From contig CP054936.1 in NCBI GenBank assembly GCA_013364255.1, positions 4,804,853 to 4,868,852 of the forward strand: a stretch of 64,000 bases of DNA. Reading direction: 5' to 3'. Source of the stretch: Streptomyces seoulensis. GTDB lineage: Bacteria > Actinomycetota > Actinomycetes > Streptomycetales > Streptomycetaceae. Positions 23,265-32,146 of this stretch are shown one piece after another. The first letter of the stretch is position 1. Each line of letters starts with the position of its first letter. Below the pieces are notes generated by a model that saw only the letters and a list, made by a program, of their open reading frames with translations, ran no database searches and was not told where the DNA came from. The translations under genes and the position numbers were made by a program.

Positions 23265-24209
23265 TCAGGCGGATGCCTGGGTCAGCTTGCCGATCTCGTC
23301 GTCCGTCAGCCGCAGTCCGGCGACGGCGAGCAGGGCCGGGAGCTGCTCCACGGTCCGCGCCGAGGCGATCGGGGCGGCCACCGTCGGCTGGGCCGCGAGC
23401 CAGGCCAGGGCCACCGTGGCGACCTCGGCGTCATGGGCCCGGGCGACCTCGTCGAGGGCGGTGAGGACCTTCTGGCCGCGCTCGGTCGCCAGGTGCTTGG
23501 CGGCGCCCTCGGCCCGCGCGCTGTCCACCGTCGTACCCGGCCGGTACTTGCCGGTCAGGAAGCCGGAGGCCAGCGCGAAGTACGGCATCGCGGCCAGGCC
23601 GGCCCGCTCGGCGAGGTCCCGCAGCTCTCCCTCGTAGGTGTCGCGCGAGACGAGGTTGTAGTGCGGCTGGAGCGCCACGTAGCGGGCCAGGCCCTCGCGC
23701 TCGGAGAACTCCAGGGACGCCTTCAGGCGCTCGGCGGAGATGTTGGAGGCGCCGATCTGGCGCACCTTGCCCGCCCTCACCAGCTCGTCCAGGGCGCCGA
23801 TGATCTCCTCGACGGGCACCTCGGGCTGGTCGAAGTGGGTGTAGTACAGGTCGATGCGGTCGGTGCCGAGCCGCTTGAGGGAGGCGTCGGCGGCGGCCTT
23901 GATGTTGGCGGCGGACAGGCCCTTGAAGTCGGGGTGCTGGCTGACCTTGGTGGCGATGACGACGTCGGAGCGGTTGCCGCGCTCCTTGATCCACTCGCCG
24001 ATGATCGTCTCGGACTCGCCGCCGTGGTTGCCCTCGATCCACGCGGAGTAGGAGTCGGCGGTGTCCACGAAGTTGCCGCCGGCCGCCGCGTAGGCGTCGA
24101 GCACGGCGAAGGACCGGTCCCGGTCGGCGGTCCAGCCGAAGACGTTGCCGCCGAGGGCGAGCGGGAAGACCTCGAGGTCGGACTGGCCGAGCTTGCGAAG
24201 AGAAGTCAT
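23265..24209 (-). CDS. Aldo/keto reductase
   Basis: Protein of 314 residues (start MTSLRKLGQSDLEV; an ATG three codons upstream is also possible). The TIM-barrel family motifs are present: GGNFVDTADSYSAW with the catalytic Asp and Tyr, VVIATKVS with the Lys, and DLYYTHFD with the His, plus GASNISAERL and a C-terminal NADPH-binding region near PIASARTVEQL. It should reduce aldehydes or ketones with NADPH. The natural substrate is not indicated by its neighbours. It is convergent with the PrsW gene. Confidence 0.92.
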   Translation of the reverse strand: MTSLRKLGQSDLEVFPLALGGNVFGWTADRDRSFAVLDAYAAAGGNFVDTADSYSAWIEGNHGGESETIIGEWIKERGNRSDVVIATKVSQHPDFKGLSAANIKAAADASLKRLGTDRIDLYYTHFDQPEVPVEEIIGALDELVRAGKVRQIGASNISAERLKASLEFSEREGLARYVALQPHYNLVSRDTYEGELRDLAERAGLAAMPYFALASGFLTGKYRPGTTVDSARAEGAAKHLATERGQKVLTALDEVARAHDAEVATVALAWLAAQPTVAAPIASARTVEQLPALLAVAGLRLTDDEIGKLTQASA

Positions 24210-24315
24210 GTACGACATCAACGGCCATGGCAGAGCGGCCCATTCCGTGCCCCGCCGGATCCGGGCGCAAAGATCGCGCAAACAGCGCCCGGCGGAGCGT
24301 CCGTGCGGGGCCGTC

Positions 24316-25407
24316 TCAGGGGTTGAGGCCCTTGCCGTTCAGCCACGCCATCGGGTCAATGCCGGTGGCCTGCCCGCCCGGGTGGACCTCCAGGTGCAGG
24401 TGCGGCCCGGTGACGTTGCCGGTGGCGCCGACCCGGCCGATGACCTCGCCGGTGCCGACCTTCTGGCCGGCCGAGACGCTGATCGAGGACTGGTGGCAGA
24501 ACCACAGCTCGGTGCCGTCGTCGAGGGTGAGGATCGTGCGGTAGCCGTAGGCGCCGGCCCAGCCGGCCTCGGTGACGGTGCCGCTGTGGATGGCCTTGAT
24601 CAGCGTGCCGGTGGGCGCGGCGAAGTCGAGGCCGGTGTGGTGGCCGGAGGACCACATGGAGCCGGCCTGGCCGAAGGTGGAGGTGATCGTGTAGGACGAG
24701 GTCGGCAGCGTGTACTGCTTGGCCAACTCGGCCAGGCGCGCCTCCTCGGCCTTCTTCCTGGCCTCCTCCTCCGCCCGCTTCTTCGCGGCGGCGGCCTTGG
24801 CCTCGGCCTCCTGCTTGGCCTGGGCCGCGTCGGCCTGGGCCTTCTTCACCGCGGCGGCCTCGGTGGCGGCCCGCGCCTTCGCCTCGACCTGGGCCTGCTG
24901 CTGCTCGGCCTGGGCCATGATCCGGTTGCGCAGCGCCTCGCCCGCGTCGGCGGTGCCGCGCGCGGCCTGGACCTGCTGGGCCTGCTGAGCCTGCGGGACC
25001 TGGGGGGCGGCCTCGACCACGTCGCTGAGCGCGGTCGCCGAGCCCACGGGTGCGGCGGTGTCCTCGGCGGAGTCGTCGAAGAGCGCGCCGACGGCCGGCA
25101 GGTGGTCCACGGAGGGCAGGTCGGGCAGCGAGAGGGAGACCGGCGGCTTGCCGGTGTTGGCGCTGGCCATGCCGCCCGCGCCGACGGCGGCGATGACGCC
25201 GACGCCGAGGACGGTGGAGCTGCGCGCGAGCCCGCCGCCGCGCTGCTTGGCGACGCGGTGCCGGCCGCGTACGGGGCGGAGGGAGTCCTCGGTGGGGTTC
25301 CACTCCTCCCAGGGGCCCTCGTCGGGGCGCCGCTCGCCGTAACCGAAGGACTCGGTGCGCCGGCTCGGCAGGAACGGGGCTTCAGAGGCAGGCCGGTTGG
25401 ACGCCAC
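24316..25407 (-). CDS. M23-family cell-wall endopeptidase
   Basis: Protein of 363 residues from a GTG start that has GGAAAGGAG upstream. A short cytosolic N terminus is followed by one hydrophobic segment near residues 66-84 (STVLGVGVIAAVGAGG), then a long Ala/Lys/Glu-rich coiled coil (about 150-230). The C-terminal LytM/M23 domain has the zinc ligands in GHHTGLDFAAP and GPHLHLEVHP. It should cut peptidoglycan cross-bridges outside the cell. The c-di-AMP riboswitch directly upstream is a frequent controller of actinobacterial wall hydrolases. Confidence 0.92.
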   Translation of the reverse strand: MASNRPASEAPFLPSRRTESFGYGERRPDEGPWEEWNPTEDSLRPVRGRHRVAKQRGGGLARSSTVLGVGVIAAVGAGGMASANTGKPPVSLSLPDLPSVDHLPAVGALFDDSAEDTAAPVGSATALSDVVEAAPQVPQAQQAQQVQAARGTADAGEALRNRIMAQAEQQQAQVEAKARAATEAAAVKKAQADAAQAKQEAEAKAAAAKKRAEEEARKKAEEARLAELAKQYTLPTSSYTITSTFGQAGSMWSSGHHTGLDFAAPTGTLIKAIHSGTVTEAGWAGAYGYRTILTLDDGTELWFCHQSSISVSAGQKVGTGEVIGRVGATGNVTGPHLHLEVHPGGQATGIDPMAWLNGKGLNP

Positions 25408-25423
25408 GCGGGCGTGCTCCTTT

Positions 25424-25585
25424 CCTTCCGCGTCGCCTACCGGGTTAGCTGACGGGTTCGGAGCGGGAAGGTCTCCTACGCGCGTCGACCGGCCGTGAGA
25501 CGGCACGGGTGACGTGCGATTCACCCCAAGGTGGTGGTTCCCCGGTTCCCTCGCGGGATTCGGCGCGTGCGCGCACGGAGCCGCC
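25424..25585 (-). promoter_or_regulatory. c-di-AMP riboswitch (ydaO/yuaA type)
   Basis: The minus strand upstream of the M23 gene shows the ordered consensus pieces of the ydaO aptamer: GCCGAATCC, AACCGGGGAACCA, TTGGGGTGAATC, GTAGGAGACCTTCC, CGAACCCGTCAGCTAACC and GGTAGGCG, ending about 17 bases before the start codon. The riboswitch binds cyclic di-AMP and usually turns off wall-hydrolase genes in actinobacteria. Outer boundaries are estimated from pairing of TCCGTGCGC with the GCG..GGA segment. Confidence 0.9.
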
Positions 25586-25881
25586 TCTGGTGACGGCTGG
25601 GACGACCGCGCTGCGTTATCGAACGTTAATAGACGCGGGGGTTTGATTCCAAGCCGTGCGGCTTGATCATTAAACCTTTTTGGCCAGGACATACCGCTCA
25701 CGGGGGACTGAAGGCGGGTGAGTTGACAAAGAATCAGGCCATCCACGGGCTCTCCTCGGCCATCGGCGGTACGCGGCGTGAGGTGATGGTGTGTCAGTTG
25801 TTATGCGGAGGGGGTCTGCCCGCTCACGTGTGGTGACGGGGGGCGAGGGCCGAGGGCCGAGGACCGAGGTGTCCGGGAAAC

Positions 25882-25922
25882 ACTCAGGGCCGGAATCCTG
25901 TGATCGGATTCCGGCCCTGAGT
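25882..25922 (-). terminator. Terminator after initiator tRNA
   Basis: A perfect 17-bp inverted repeat (arms 25882-25898 and 25906-25922) with a 7-base loop, six bases after the tRNA 3' end on the minus strand. The gap 25408-25881 otherwise holds the riboswitch and promoter of the M23 gene; nothing else is recognised. Confidence 0.85.
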
Positions 25923-25928
25923 CTTCAG

Positions 25929-26002
25929 TAGCGGGGACAGGATTTGAACCTGCGACCTCTGGGTTATGAGCCCAGCGAGCTACCGAGCTGCTCCACCCCG
26001 CG
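25929..26002 (-). tRNA. Initiator tRNA-fMet (CAT)
   Basis: 74 nt on the minus strand, with CAT anticodon in GGGCTCATAACCC. Initiator hallmarks are visible: three G-C pairs at the base of the anticodon stem (GGG/CCC) and an unpaired first acceptor position (C1 opposite T72). CCA is not encoded. Cloverleaf elements such as GGTTCAAATCC are intact. Confidence 0.96.
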
Positions 26003-26049
26003 TCGGTGAAACCAGTGTATCCCATGTTCGGGACCGGTTGCACACGAGT

Positions 26050-27207
26050 TCACCTGAGCCCCGGATCCAGGTGCCGGTTGGGCTCCCGGGCCGCCGCCTC
26101 GTACTCCGGCAGGACGACGACCTCCGCGCCCGCGCCCGCCAGGAGCCCGGCCCCGTCGGCCGCCTCGACGAACGTGTCCGGCTCCCGCCAGGCCGTGACC
26201 ACCCGCCGCACCCCGGCGTCCAGAATCAGCCGGGCGCACGGCCGCGGCCGGGAGGCGCGTCGGGCGCACGGCTCCAGGCTGCTGTACACCGTGGCCCCGC
26301 CGAGCCGCGGATCGGCCGGGTCGATCTTGGCGAGTGCCGCCTCCTCCGCGTGCACGACGGGATCGCCGCCCTCCCGCGAGTGGCCCCGCGCCAGCTCGGT
26401 GCCGTCGGCGGCGACGACCACCGCGCCCACGCTGAACGCGGTCGCCGAGGGCGGGCACCGCAGCGCCAGCTCGCAGGCGGTCCGCAGCCAGTGCCGGTCG
26501 GCGGGGACGGTCCGCCCGCCGGCGCCGGGGGCGGTGGGCTCGTACCGCAGGAGGACCACGTCCCCGACGGCCCGGGTCTCCACCAGCCGCAGCCGCCCGC
26601 CCTGGTACGGCCCCGGCCCGAACAGCCGGGGCGCGGCCGGGTCGCCCACGAACAGCGGAGCGAGCACCAGCTGCACCTCGTCGGCGAGCTGCCGCTGGAG
26701 CAGCTGGGTGTGGATCGTGCCGCCGCCCTCGACCATGAGCCGCCGCACACCGAGCACGTCGTGCAGGTGTGCGAGCAGCAGCCGCCAGTCGAGCTCCGGG
26801 CCCAGGGGCACGACGTCGACGGCGGGGTGTGTGGCCGGGGTGAGGCCGGTGCCCCGCAGGCGCGCGGCGCCCTCGTCGGTGGTGTAGACGGCCTTCGCGC
26901 CGCCCGTGTGCCAGAAACGCGCCCCCGGGTCCAGTTCCCCCGAGGCGCTGACCGTGACCTTCAGCGGGTACTCCGGCAGCCCGGCGGCGACCCGGGCCGC
27001 GCGCCGCTCGGGCGAGTTGACCAGCAGCCGCGGGTTGTCGGCGCGCAGCGTGCCGGCCCCGACGAGGATCGCGTCCACGGACGCCCGTACCTCGTCCACC
27101 CGCTCGAAGTCGGCGGGGCCGGACAGCAGGAGGCGGTCGGGGCCGGTGTCGTCCAGGTAGCCGTCGAGGGAGACGGCGGCGGACAGCAGGACGTACGGGA
27201 GGGGCAT
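26050..27207 (-). CDS. RibD-like reductase-deaminase, swapped domain order
   Basis: Protein of 385 residues; ATG 27207 has GAGGAG nine bases upstream. The N-terminal half is a RibD C-terminal-type/DHFR-like reductase (LLSAAVSLDGYLDD, ILVGAGTLRADNPRLL, LMVEGGGTIHTQLL). The C-terminal 140 residues are a cytidine-deaminase fold with zinc ligands in HAEEAALAKI and PCARRASRPRPCARLI. Canonical RibD has deaminase first and reductase second, so this is an inverted arrangement. A riboflavin-pathway role (deamination and reduction of the pyrimidine intermediate) is plausible, but a natural-product or salvage role is equally possible. Confidence 0.85.
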   Translation of the reverse strand: MPLPYVLLSAAVSLDGYLDDTGPDRLLLSGPADFERVDEVRASVDAILVGAGTLRADNPRLLVNSPERRAARVAAGLPEYPLKVTVSASGELDPGARFWHTGGAKAVYTTDEGAARLRGTGLTPATHPAVDVVPLGPELDWRLLLAHLHDVLGVRRLMVEGGGTIHTQLLQRQLADEVQLVLAPLFVGDPAAPRLFGPGPYQGGRLRLVETRAVGDVVLLRYEPTAPGAGGRTVPADRHWLRTACELALRCPPSATAFSVGAVVVAADGTELARGHSREGGDPVVHAEEAALAKIDPADPRLGGATVYSSLEPCARRASRPRPCARLILDAGVRRVVTAWREPDTFVEAADGAGLLAGAGAEVVVLPEYEAAAREPNRHLDPGLR

Positions 27208-27305
27208 CGACGCGTTCTCCTCGGGCGGGAGGCAGGTGGGGCGGGCGGCCGGCCGCCGGGCCGGGACGTGCTCCCAGTCTGGCGGAGGCCGCGCGCCGCC
27301 CGCGG

Positions 27306-28613
27306 CTACGGGATGCCGAGTTCGAAGAGGGCGTAGCCCGCGTACGAGCCGGAGGCCAGCGCCGCGATGCCGAGCAGCGTGTACAGCAGGGCCGGGCCGA
27401 TCCGGCGCAGGGCGAGGGCGAGCGGGAGGAACAGCGGGAAGGCGGGGAGCAGGTAGCGCGAGACGTTGCCGAAGATCTGCTGGCTGCCCAGGACCAGGAC
27501 CATGGTCATGACCGTGTAGACGACCAGGGCGACCGGTGGCCGCAGCCGGATCAGCAGCAGGAGCAGCGCGAGCGCCAGCAGGACGACGCCGACGCCGATC
27601 AGGTCCTCGTAGGGGTAGGCGTAGATGTAGTCGTAGTGGCCCACCGGCAGCGACCTGAGCACGCGCAGCGTGTGCTTGCCGTAGTCGAAGGAGTGGGCCC
27701 ACGCGCCGCTCTGGAGCTTGAAGTAGCCGCCGTAGTCGCCCATGCGGTGGCCCACCCAGGCGAGGTAGCCGGCCAGGCCGAGCGGGGCGATCAGCAGCGC
27801 GGCCAGGGGGCGGGCGCCGTCCTCGCGCCGGCGCAGCGCGAGCAGCGCGGCCACGGCCAGCGCGGCGATCAGCGCGGCGGCGGTGGGGCGGTTGAGGCCG
27901 GCGAGGCAGGTGAGGACCCCGGCGGTGAGCCAGCGGCGGGTGAGGACGGCGTGGCAGGCCCAGACGGCGAGGGCGACGTAGAGCGAGTCGGAGTAGACCG
28001 CCCATTCCACGCCGGAACCCGGCCACACGGCCCACAGTCCGGCGGCGGCGAGCCCCGCCCGCCGGCCGCCGAACCGCTCGGTCAGGGCGTAGATCCCGAG
28101 GGCGGCGGCGAAGGACGCGACGACGGAGACCAGCAGCCCGGCGCCGTACAGGCCCAGCCCGGTGACCTCGGAGACCAGCCGCATCAGGGCCGGGTACAGC
28201 GGGAAGAACGCCGCCGAGTTCTCCTGGACGGTGATCAGGCCGGTCGCGCCGGGGACCGCCTCCAGCGCCGGGTGGTAGCCGTGCGCGGCGATCTGCTGGT
28301 ACCACCAGCCGTCCCAGGTGGCCAGGACGTCCCAGGGGTGGGCGCCGCCGCCGAAGCGGGGGGCCTTGGTGCGGTAGTCGCCGGCGGAGTCGAGCAGGGA
28401 GAGGAAGACGACGAAGCCGGCGAGCTTCAGCGTGCCGTAGACCGCGAGGACGGGGCCGAGACGGCGGGCGGCGCTGCGCAGCGCCGAGCGGGGCGTATGT
28501 ATGGACGAGGGGGCGGGGGTGTCCTCGGGGGCGGCGGCCGTGCCGGCCGCGTCCGCGGCCGTAGCCGTCGCGGCCGTCGCGTCCGCCCCGTTCCGGATGT
28601 TCTCTCGGCTCAT
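27306..28613 (-). CDS. Polytopic mannosyltransferase-like membrane protein
   Basis: Protein of 435 residues with eight to ten hydrophobic segments. After an Ala-rich cytosolic N terminus comes WDVLATWDGWWYQQIAAHGY, a luminal acidic-loop motif of GT-C glycosyltransferases such as the PIG-V-like mannosyltransferases, which use polyprenyl-phosphate-linked sugars. FFPLYPALMRLV is also typical. Its ATG overlaps the stop of the upstream glycosyltransferase gene (ATGA), so the two are translationally coupled; that partner probably makes the lipid-linked sugar donor. Acceptor unknown. Confidence 0.82.
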   Translation of the reverse strand: MSRENIRNGADATAATATAADAAGTAAAPEDTPAPSSIHTPRSALRSAARRLGPVLAVYGTLKLAGFVVFLSLLDSAGDYRTKAPRFGGGAHPWDVLATWDGWWYQQIAAHGYHPALEAVPGATGLITVQENSAAFFPLYPALMRLVSEVTGLGLYGAGLLVSVVASFAAALGIYALTERFGGRRAGLAAAGLWAVWPGSGVEWAVYSDSLYVALAVWACHAVLTRRWLTAGVLTCLAGLNRPTAAALIAALAVAALLALRRREDGARPLAALLIAPLGLAGYLAWVGHRMGDYGGYFKLQSGAWAHSFDYGKHTLRVLRSLPVGHYDYIYAYPYEDLIGVGVVLLALALLLLLIRLRPPVALVVYTVMTMVLVLGSQQIFGNVSRYLLPAFPLFLPLALALRRIGPALLYTLLGIAALASGSYAGYALFELGIP

Positions 28614-29809
28614 CGGGCTGCGGCTCCGGTACGGCGGCGACGGGACGCGGCGCGGGCCGCACCCGTGCGGAGGAAGGGGGACCGCAGCAGCGCGATGGCC
28701 AGGTCGGCGGCGACCAGGGCGGCGAGTTCGGTGCGGTGGGCGGCGGACGGCGCGGCGTGGTGCAGGGCCGCGAGGGTTCCGCCGGTCAGCAGCAGTGCGA
28801 CCGGCAGGGTGAGCCGCCGGTGCGCCGCGGGTCCGGCGAGGGCGCAGACGAGGACGGCCAGCGCGTTGGCGCTCTGCGCGCCGGTGGCCGGGCGCAGCGC
28901 CGCGTACAGGAGCAGGTGCGCGAGGGCGGCCAGGGCCGCGGCGGCGGCGAAGCGGCGGGCGCGGGTGGCCGGCGGGAGGACGGCGGGGGCGGGGAGGAGC
29001 GCGGTGCGGGCCGGGCGGCGGGCGATCCGGGCGATGCCGCGGAGGTCGGCCAGCGCGGTCGGCAGGAGGTCCACCCGGCTGTCGGGGTCGTCGACCCAGT
29101 CGACCGGCACCTCGTGGATCCGCAGCCCGGCCCGCTCGGCGAGCACCAGCAGTTCGGTGTCGAAGAACCACTCCGGGTCCCGCACCAGCGGCAGCAGTCG
29201 CTCGGCGGCCTCGCGGCGCACCGCCTTGAAACCGCACTGGGCGTCGGAGAAGCCCACGCCGAGGGCGGTGCGCAGGATGACGTTGTAGCACCGGGAGACG
29301 ACCTCCCGTTTGGGCCCGCGCACCACGCGCGCGCCCGGGGCGAGCCGGGTGCCGATGGCGATGTCGGAGTGCCCGGAGACGAGCGGGGCGACCAGCGGCA
29401 GCAGCGCCGTCAGCTCGGTGGACAGGTCCACGTCCAGATAGGCCAGCACCGGGGCGTCCGACCGCGACCAGGCGGTCCGCAACGCCCGGCCGCGCCCCTT
29501 CTCGGTCAGCCGCAGCCACCGCGCCTCGGGGAGTTCGTCGGCCAGCCGGGCGGCGATCCGGGGCGTGTCGTCGGTACTGGCGTTGTCGGCGACGGTGATG
29601 CGGAACGGGTAGGGGAAGGTCGCGCGCAGGTGCGCGTGCAGCCGCCGTACGCCGGGCTCCAGGTCGGCCTCCTCGTTGAACACCGGTACGACGACGTCGA
29701 GTACGGGGTCCGGGTGGTGTGCCGGCAGCGCGGGTATCGGGGTGCGGCGGGGGCCCGGCAGGGGTGGGCGGCCGGTGCCCGGCGAGGCGTCGAGGCCGGT
29801 CTCTGTCAC
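28610..29809 (-). CDS. GT2 polyprenyl-phosphate glycosyltransferase
   Basis: Protein of 399 residues from a GTG with AAAGGA upstream. The GT-A domain has DVVVPVFNEEADL, the nucleotide-sugar metal motif YLDVDLSTEL, and FSDAQCGFKAVRREAAERLL, all typical of dolichyl/polyprenyl-phosphate mannose or glucose synthases. The last 120 residues hold three or four hydrophobic segments, as in membrane-bound family members. It likely loads a sugar from GDP- or UDP-donor onto polyprenyl phosphate for the coupled GT-C enzyme downstream. Confidence 0.88.
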   Translation of the reverse strand: MTETGLDASPGTGRPPLPGPRRTPIPALPAHHPDPVLDVVVPVFNEEADLEPGVRRLHAHLRATFPYPFRITVADNASTDDTPRIAARLADELPEARWLRLTEKGRGRALRTAWSRSDAPVLAYLDVDLSTELTALLPLVAPLVSGHSDIAIGTRLAPGARVVRGPKREVVSRCYNVILRTALGVGFSDAQCGFKAVRREAAERLLPLVRDPEWFFDTELLVLAERAGLRIHEVPVDWVDDPDSRVDLLPTALADLRGIARIARRPARTALLPAPAVLPPATRARRFAAAAALAALAHLLLYAALRPATGAQSANALAVLVCALAGPAAHRRLTLPVALLLTGGTLAALHHAAPSAAHRTELAALVAADLAIALLRSPFLRTGAARAASRRRRTGAAAR

Positions 29810-29832
29810 GGTCGGTCCTTTTCTGCTCGGGG

Positions 29833-29904
29833 GTTGTGCTCGGGGTGCTGCTCAGGGTTGTGCTCGGGGTGCTGCTCAGGGTTGTGCTCGGGGTGCTGCT
29901 CAGG
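29833..29904. repeat. Three exact 24-bp tandem repeats
   Basis: Units at 29833, 29857 and 29881 are identical 24-mers beginning GTTGTGCTCGGGGTGCTGCT; a fourth degenerate unit follows. They lie in the short gap between the anti-sigma-like gene's stop and the GT2 gene's start, so they could form the GT2 leader or spread RNA polymerase pausing sites. Confidence 0.9.
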
Positions 29905-29933
29905 ACTGTGGTCGGGGTTCCGCTCGGGTCCGC

Positions 29934-30587
29934 TCAGGAGGCGGGGTGGCCGGACGGCGCGGCGAGGGAGGTCTCGGTGGGAGGGGGCGGTGGCTCGGTC
30001 GCCGTCGTCCCCGTCCCCGGTGAGCTCGACGTCGCCGGGGAGGTGGCCGGGACCGACGTGGAGGGCGGCGGGGCGATCGTGAAGTCCGCACCGGGCGCCA
30101 CGGTCGTGGCCGTGGCCGTGGCCGAGGAGGCGGACGGCGCCGACGTGGGGGGAGGTGCGGACGGCGAGGACGGCGGGGCCGGCGGGGAGGTAGCCGGGGC
30201 CGAAGTCGTGGCCGACGGGACCGCCGTGGGCCGCGGGACGGGTGCGCTGGGTTCGTCCCGGACGTGCCGGCCGGGCAGGAGCAGCAGTCCGACGCCGAGT
30301 CCGGCGACCGCGAAGGCGGAGCCGACGGCGCGTCGCGCCGCCCGCGCCCGCCGACGCGCCCGCACACCGGCCCGCAGGCGCTCTCGGTGCCGCGGCTCGA
30401 AGGGCGCGTGCCGCTCGCTGTCGCGCATCAGCACGGTGAGCCGCCGCTCGAAGCGGTGCGTGCCGTCGGGGCCGTCGGAGCCGTCGGAGCCGACGGGGAC
30501 GCCGAGGCCGTCGCGGCCCCTGCCGCCGGAGCCCTCGAAACCGTCGAAACCGTCGAAACCGTCGAAGTGATCCATGTGGTCGTCCAC
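29934..30587 (-). CDS. Membrane protein coupled to ECF sigma factor
   Basis: Protein of 217 residues from GTG 30587, with GAAGGAG six bases upstream. A Gly/Asp/Phe repeat (DGFDGFDGFEG) opens the protein; a basic region at about 65-90 precedes a single hydrophobic segment (GSAFAVAGLGVGLLLLPG). The rest is a Pro/Ser/Thr/Ala-rich outer tail. The gene starts 11 bases after the sigma-factor stop on the same strand. By position and topology it is a candidate anti-sigma or regulatory partner, but no zinc HxxxCxxC anti-sigma motif is seen. Confidence 0.7.
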   Translation of the reverse strand: MDDHMDHFDGFDGFDGFEGSGGRGRDGLGVPVGSDGSDGPDGTHRFERRLTVLMRDSERHAPFEPRHRERLRAGVRARRRARAARRAVGSAFAVAGLGVGLLLLPGRHVRDEPSAPVPRPTAVPSATTSAPATSPPAPPSSPSAPPPTSAPSASSATATATTVAPGADFTIAPPPSTSVPATSPATSSSPGTGTTATEPPPPPTETSLAAPSGHPAS

Positions 30588-30598
30588 GGGCGTCTCCT

Positions 30599-31105
30599 TC
30601 ACCCCACCGGCTCGGTGACGTCGGCCAGGAGCTGCCGCAGCCGGGCGACTCCGCGTGCGGCGTGCGACCGGGCCGTGCCCACCGGGCAGCCCAGCGCCTC
30701 CGCCACCTGTCTCTCGGAGAGGTCCTGGTAGTAGCGCAGCACCACCACCGCCCGCTGCCGGGTCGGCAGTTGCGCCAGCGCGGCCTCGATGCGCGAGCGC
30801 TCGGCGACGGTCGCGGACACGTCGCCCACCGCCGAGGTCTCGGGCACCTGCTCGACGGGACGCTCCCCCCACCAGCGCCGCCGCGCCGAGCGCGCCGCGG
30901 CCCGCGCCATCACCTGGCGCACATAAGCCTCCGGCGCCTCGTGGGCGATCTTCGGCCACCGGAACCAGAGCTTGACCAGGGACTCCTGCACGAGGTCCTC
31001 CGCCCGGTGCCGGTCCCCGCCGGTCAGCAGCCGGGCGAGGTGGAGCAACGACGACCAGCGGGCCGCCACGAACGCGTCGAACTCACCCGCCCCTGTCTGC
31101 TGCAT
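30599..31105 (-). CDS. ECF RNA polymerase sigma factor (SigE-like)
   Basis: Protein of 168 residues (start MQQTGAGEFDAF; GTG 31147 is an alternative giving 182). Region 2 reads RAEDLVQESLVKLWFRWPKI and region 4 reads LPTRQRAVVVLRYYQDLSER followed by the HTH EALGCPVGTARSHAARG, both typical of the SigE-type extracytoplasmic function family. It should direct RNA polymerase to a small regulon, perhaps in response to its membrane partner downstream. The signal is unknown. Confidence 0.9.
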   Translation of the reverse strand: MQQTGAGEFDAFVAARWSSLLHLARLLTGGDRHRAEDLVQESLVKLWFRWPKIAHEAPEAYVRQVMARAAARSARRRWWGERPVEQVPETSAVGDVSATVAERSRIEAALAQLPTRQRAVVVLRYYQDLSERQVAEALGCPVGTARSHAARGVARLRQLLADVTEPVG

Positions 31106-31310
31106 CCCGCCGTCCCCGCTTCCTCCGATGGCCCGCACCCCCCGCACTCAGGGAAAGACGGTGACGGCCGCACTTCTATGCACTCCGAACGTGTGATCCA
31201 CCTCACCCCCGGGCGACCGGGCGGCGCCCCAGCTTGATCCGGGCGCCCGCTGGGTAGCCATGCGGTGCGCCGCGGCCGGGGGAGGCCGTACGGCGCGAGG
31301 GGGGAAACCG

Positions 31311-31994
31311 ATGACGACGGCCGGACATCCGCCGGACGGGGACGCGCCGGACGGCTGGGAACCGGACGCCCTGCGGGTCTGGGAGGCGTACCGGCGCGGT
31401 GAGTGGTGCGACGACGTGACCGAGGTGGCCGCGGCGGTGCTGCGCCGGGTGCTGCTCGCGCCCCCGCCGCTCGCCTACGACGGCCTCCAGCCGGTCCTCG
31501 CCGCCCGCGCCCGGCTGCCCTGGCTCGACCGCGACCCGGGCGGCTTCGTCCCGCGCCCCTACGAGCAACTGGGCGCGCACTACCGGCAGCACGGCCGGGA
31601 CGCCGACGCCCGTGCCATCCTCCTCGCCCGCCAGCGCAGGCTGCGCCGCACCCTCTCCCGCCCGGCCCGCGCCTGGAGCCTGCTCCAGGACGCCACCGTG
31701 GGCTACGGATACCGGCCCCAGCGGGCGGTCTGGCTGCTGGCGGCCCTCTTCGCCGCGGGCACCCTCCTGTTCACCGCCGATCCGCCCGCCCCGTCCGGCG
31801 ACGGAAAACCCCCGGGATTCCAGCCGGCCATCTACACCCTCGACGTGCTGATCCCCGTCGTCGACTTCGGCCAACAGAGCGCCTACGCCCCGCACGGCGC
31901 CCTGCGCTGGGCCGTCGTCGCCCTGGTCACCGCCGGATGGCTGCTCGCCACGACGGCGGCGACGGGCCTGAACCGGGTACTGCGCCGCAACTGA
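31311..31994 (+). CDS. Membrane protein, 'membrane-associated oxidoreductase' C-terminus type
   Basis: Protein of 227 residues; ATG with GAGGGGGGAAA upstream. The middle (GAHYRQHGRDADARAILLAR) and two C-terminal hydrophobic segments (residues about 140-157 and 200-220), with VGYGYRPQRAVWLL between, resemble the C-terminal part of large Streptomyces proteins usually annotated as membrane-associated oxidoreductases. No oxidoreductase catalytic domain is present here, so this is a short, free-standing version. Function unknown. Confidence 0.65.
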   Translation: MTTAGHPPDGDAPDGWEPDALRVWEAYRRGEWCDDVTEVAAAVLRRVLLAPPPLAYDGLQPVLAARARLPWLDRDPGGFVPRPYEQLGAHYRQHGRDADARAILLARQRRLRRTLSRPARAWSLLQDATVGYGYRPQRAVWLLAALFAAGTLLFTADPPAPSGDGKPPGFQPAIYTLDVLIPVVDFGQQSAYAPHGALRWAVVALVTAGWLLATTAATGLNRVLRRN

Positions 31995-32116
31995 ACGACC
32001 ACGCCGCACCGGCTTCCTCTCGGCACCTGGCGAACCATTCGATCCACGCCCCTGGCAAAGAGGTCGAGCTAGGCGCTTCGCTGTCACTGACCGCTCGCGA
32101 GCAGCCAAGGGTAGGA

Positions 32117-32130
32117 GTACCTTTTGGTAC
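32117..32130. promoter_or_regulatory. Palindrome before antitoxin-like gene
   Basis: GTACC-TTTT-GGTAC lies 16 bases before the start of the small DNA-binding-type gene, adjacent to a -10-like TAGGAG. It could be an autoregulatory operator, as is common for toxin-antitoxin operons. Confidence 0.4.
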
Positions 32131-32146
32131 CAGAGAGGGGATGAGC

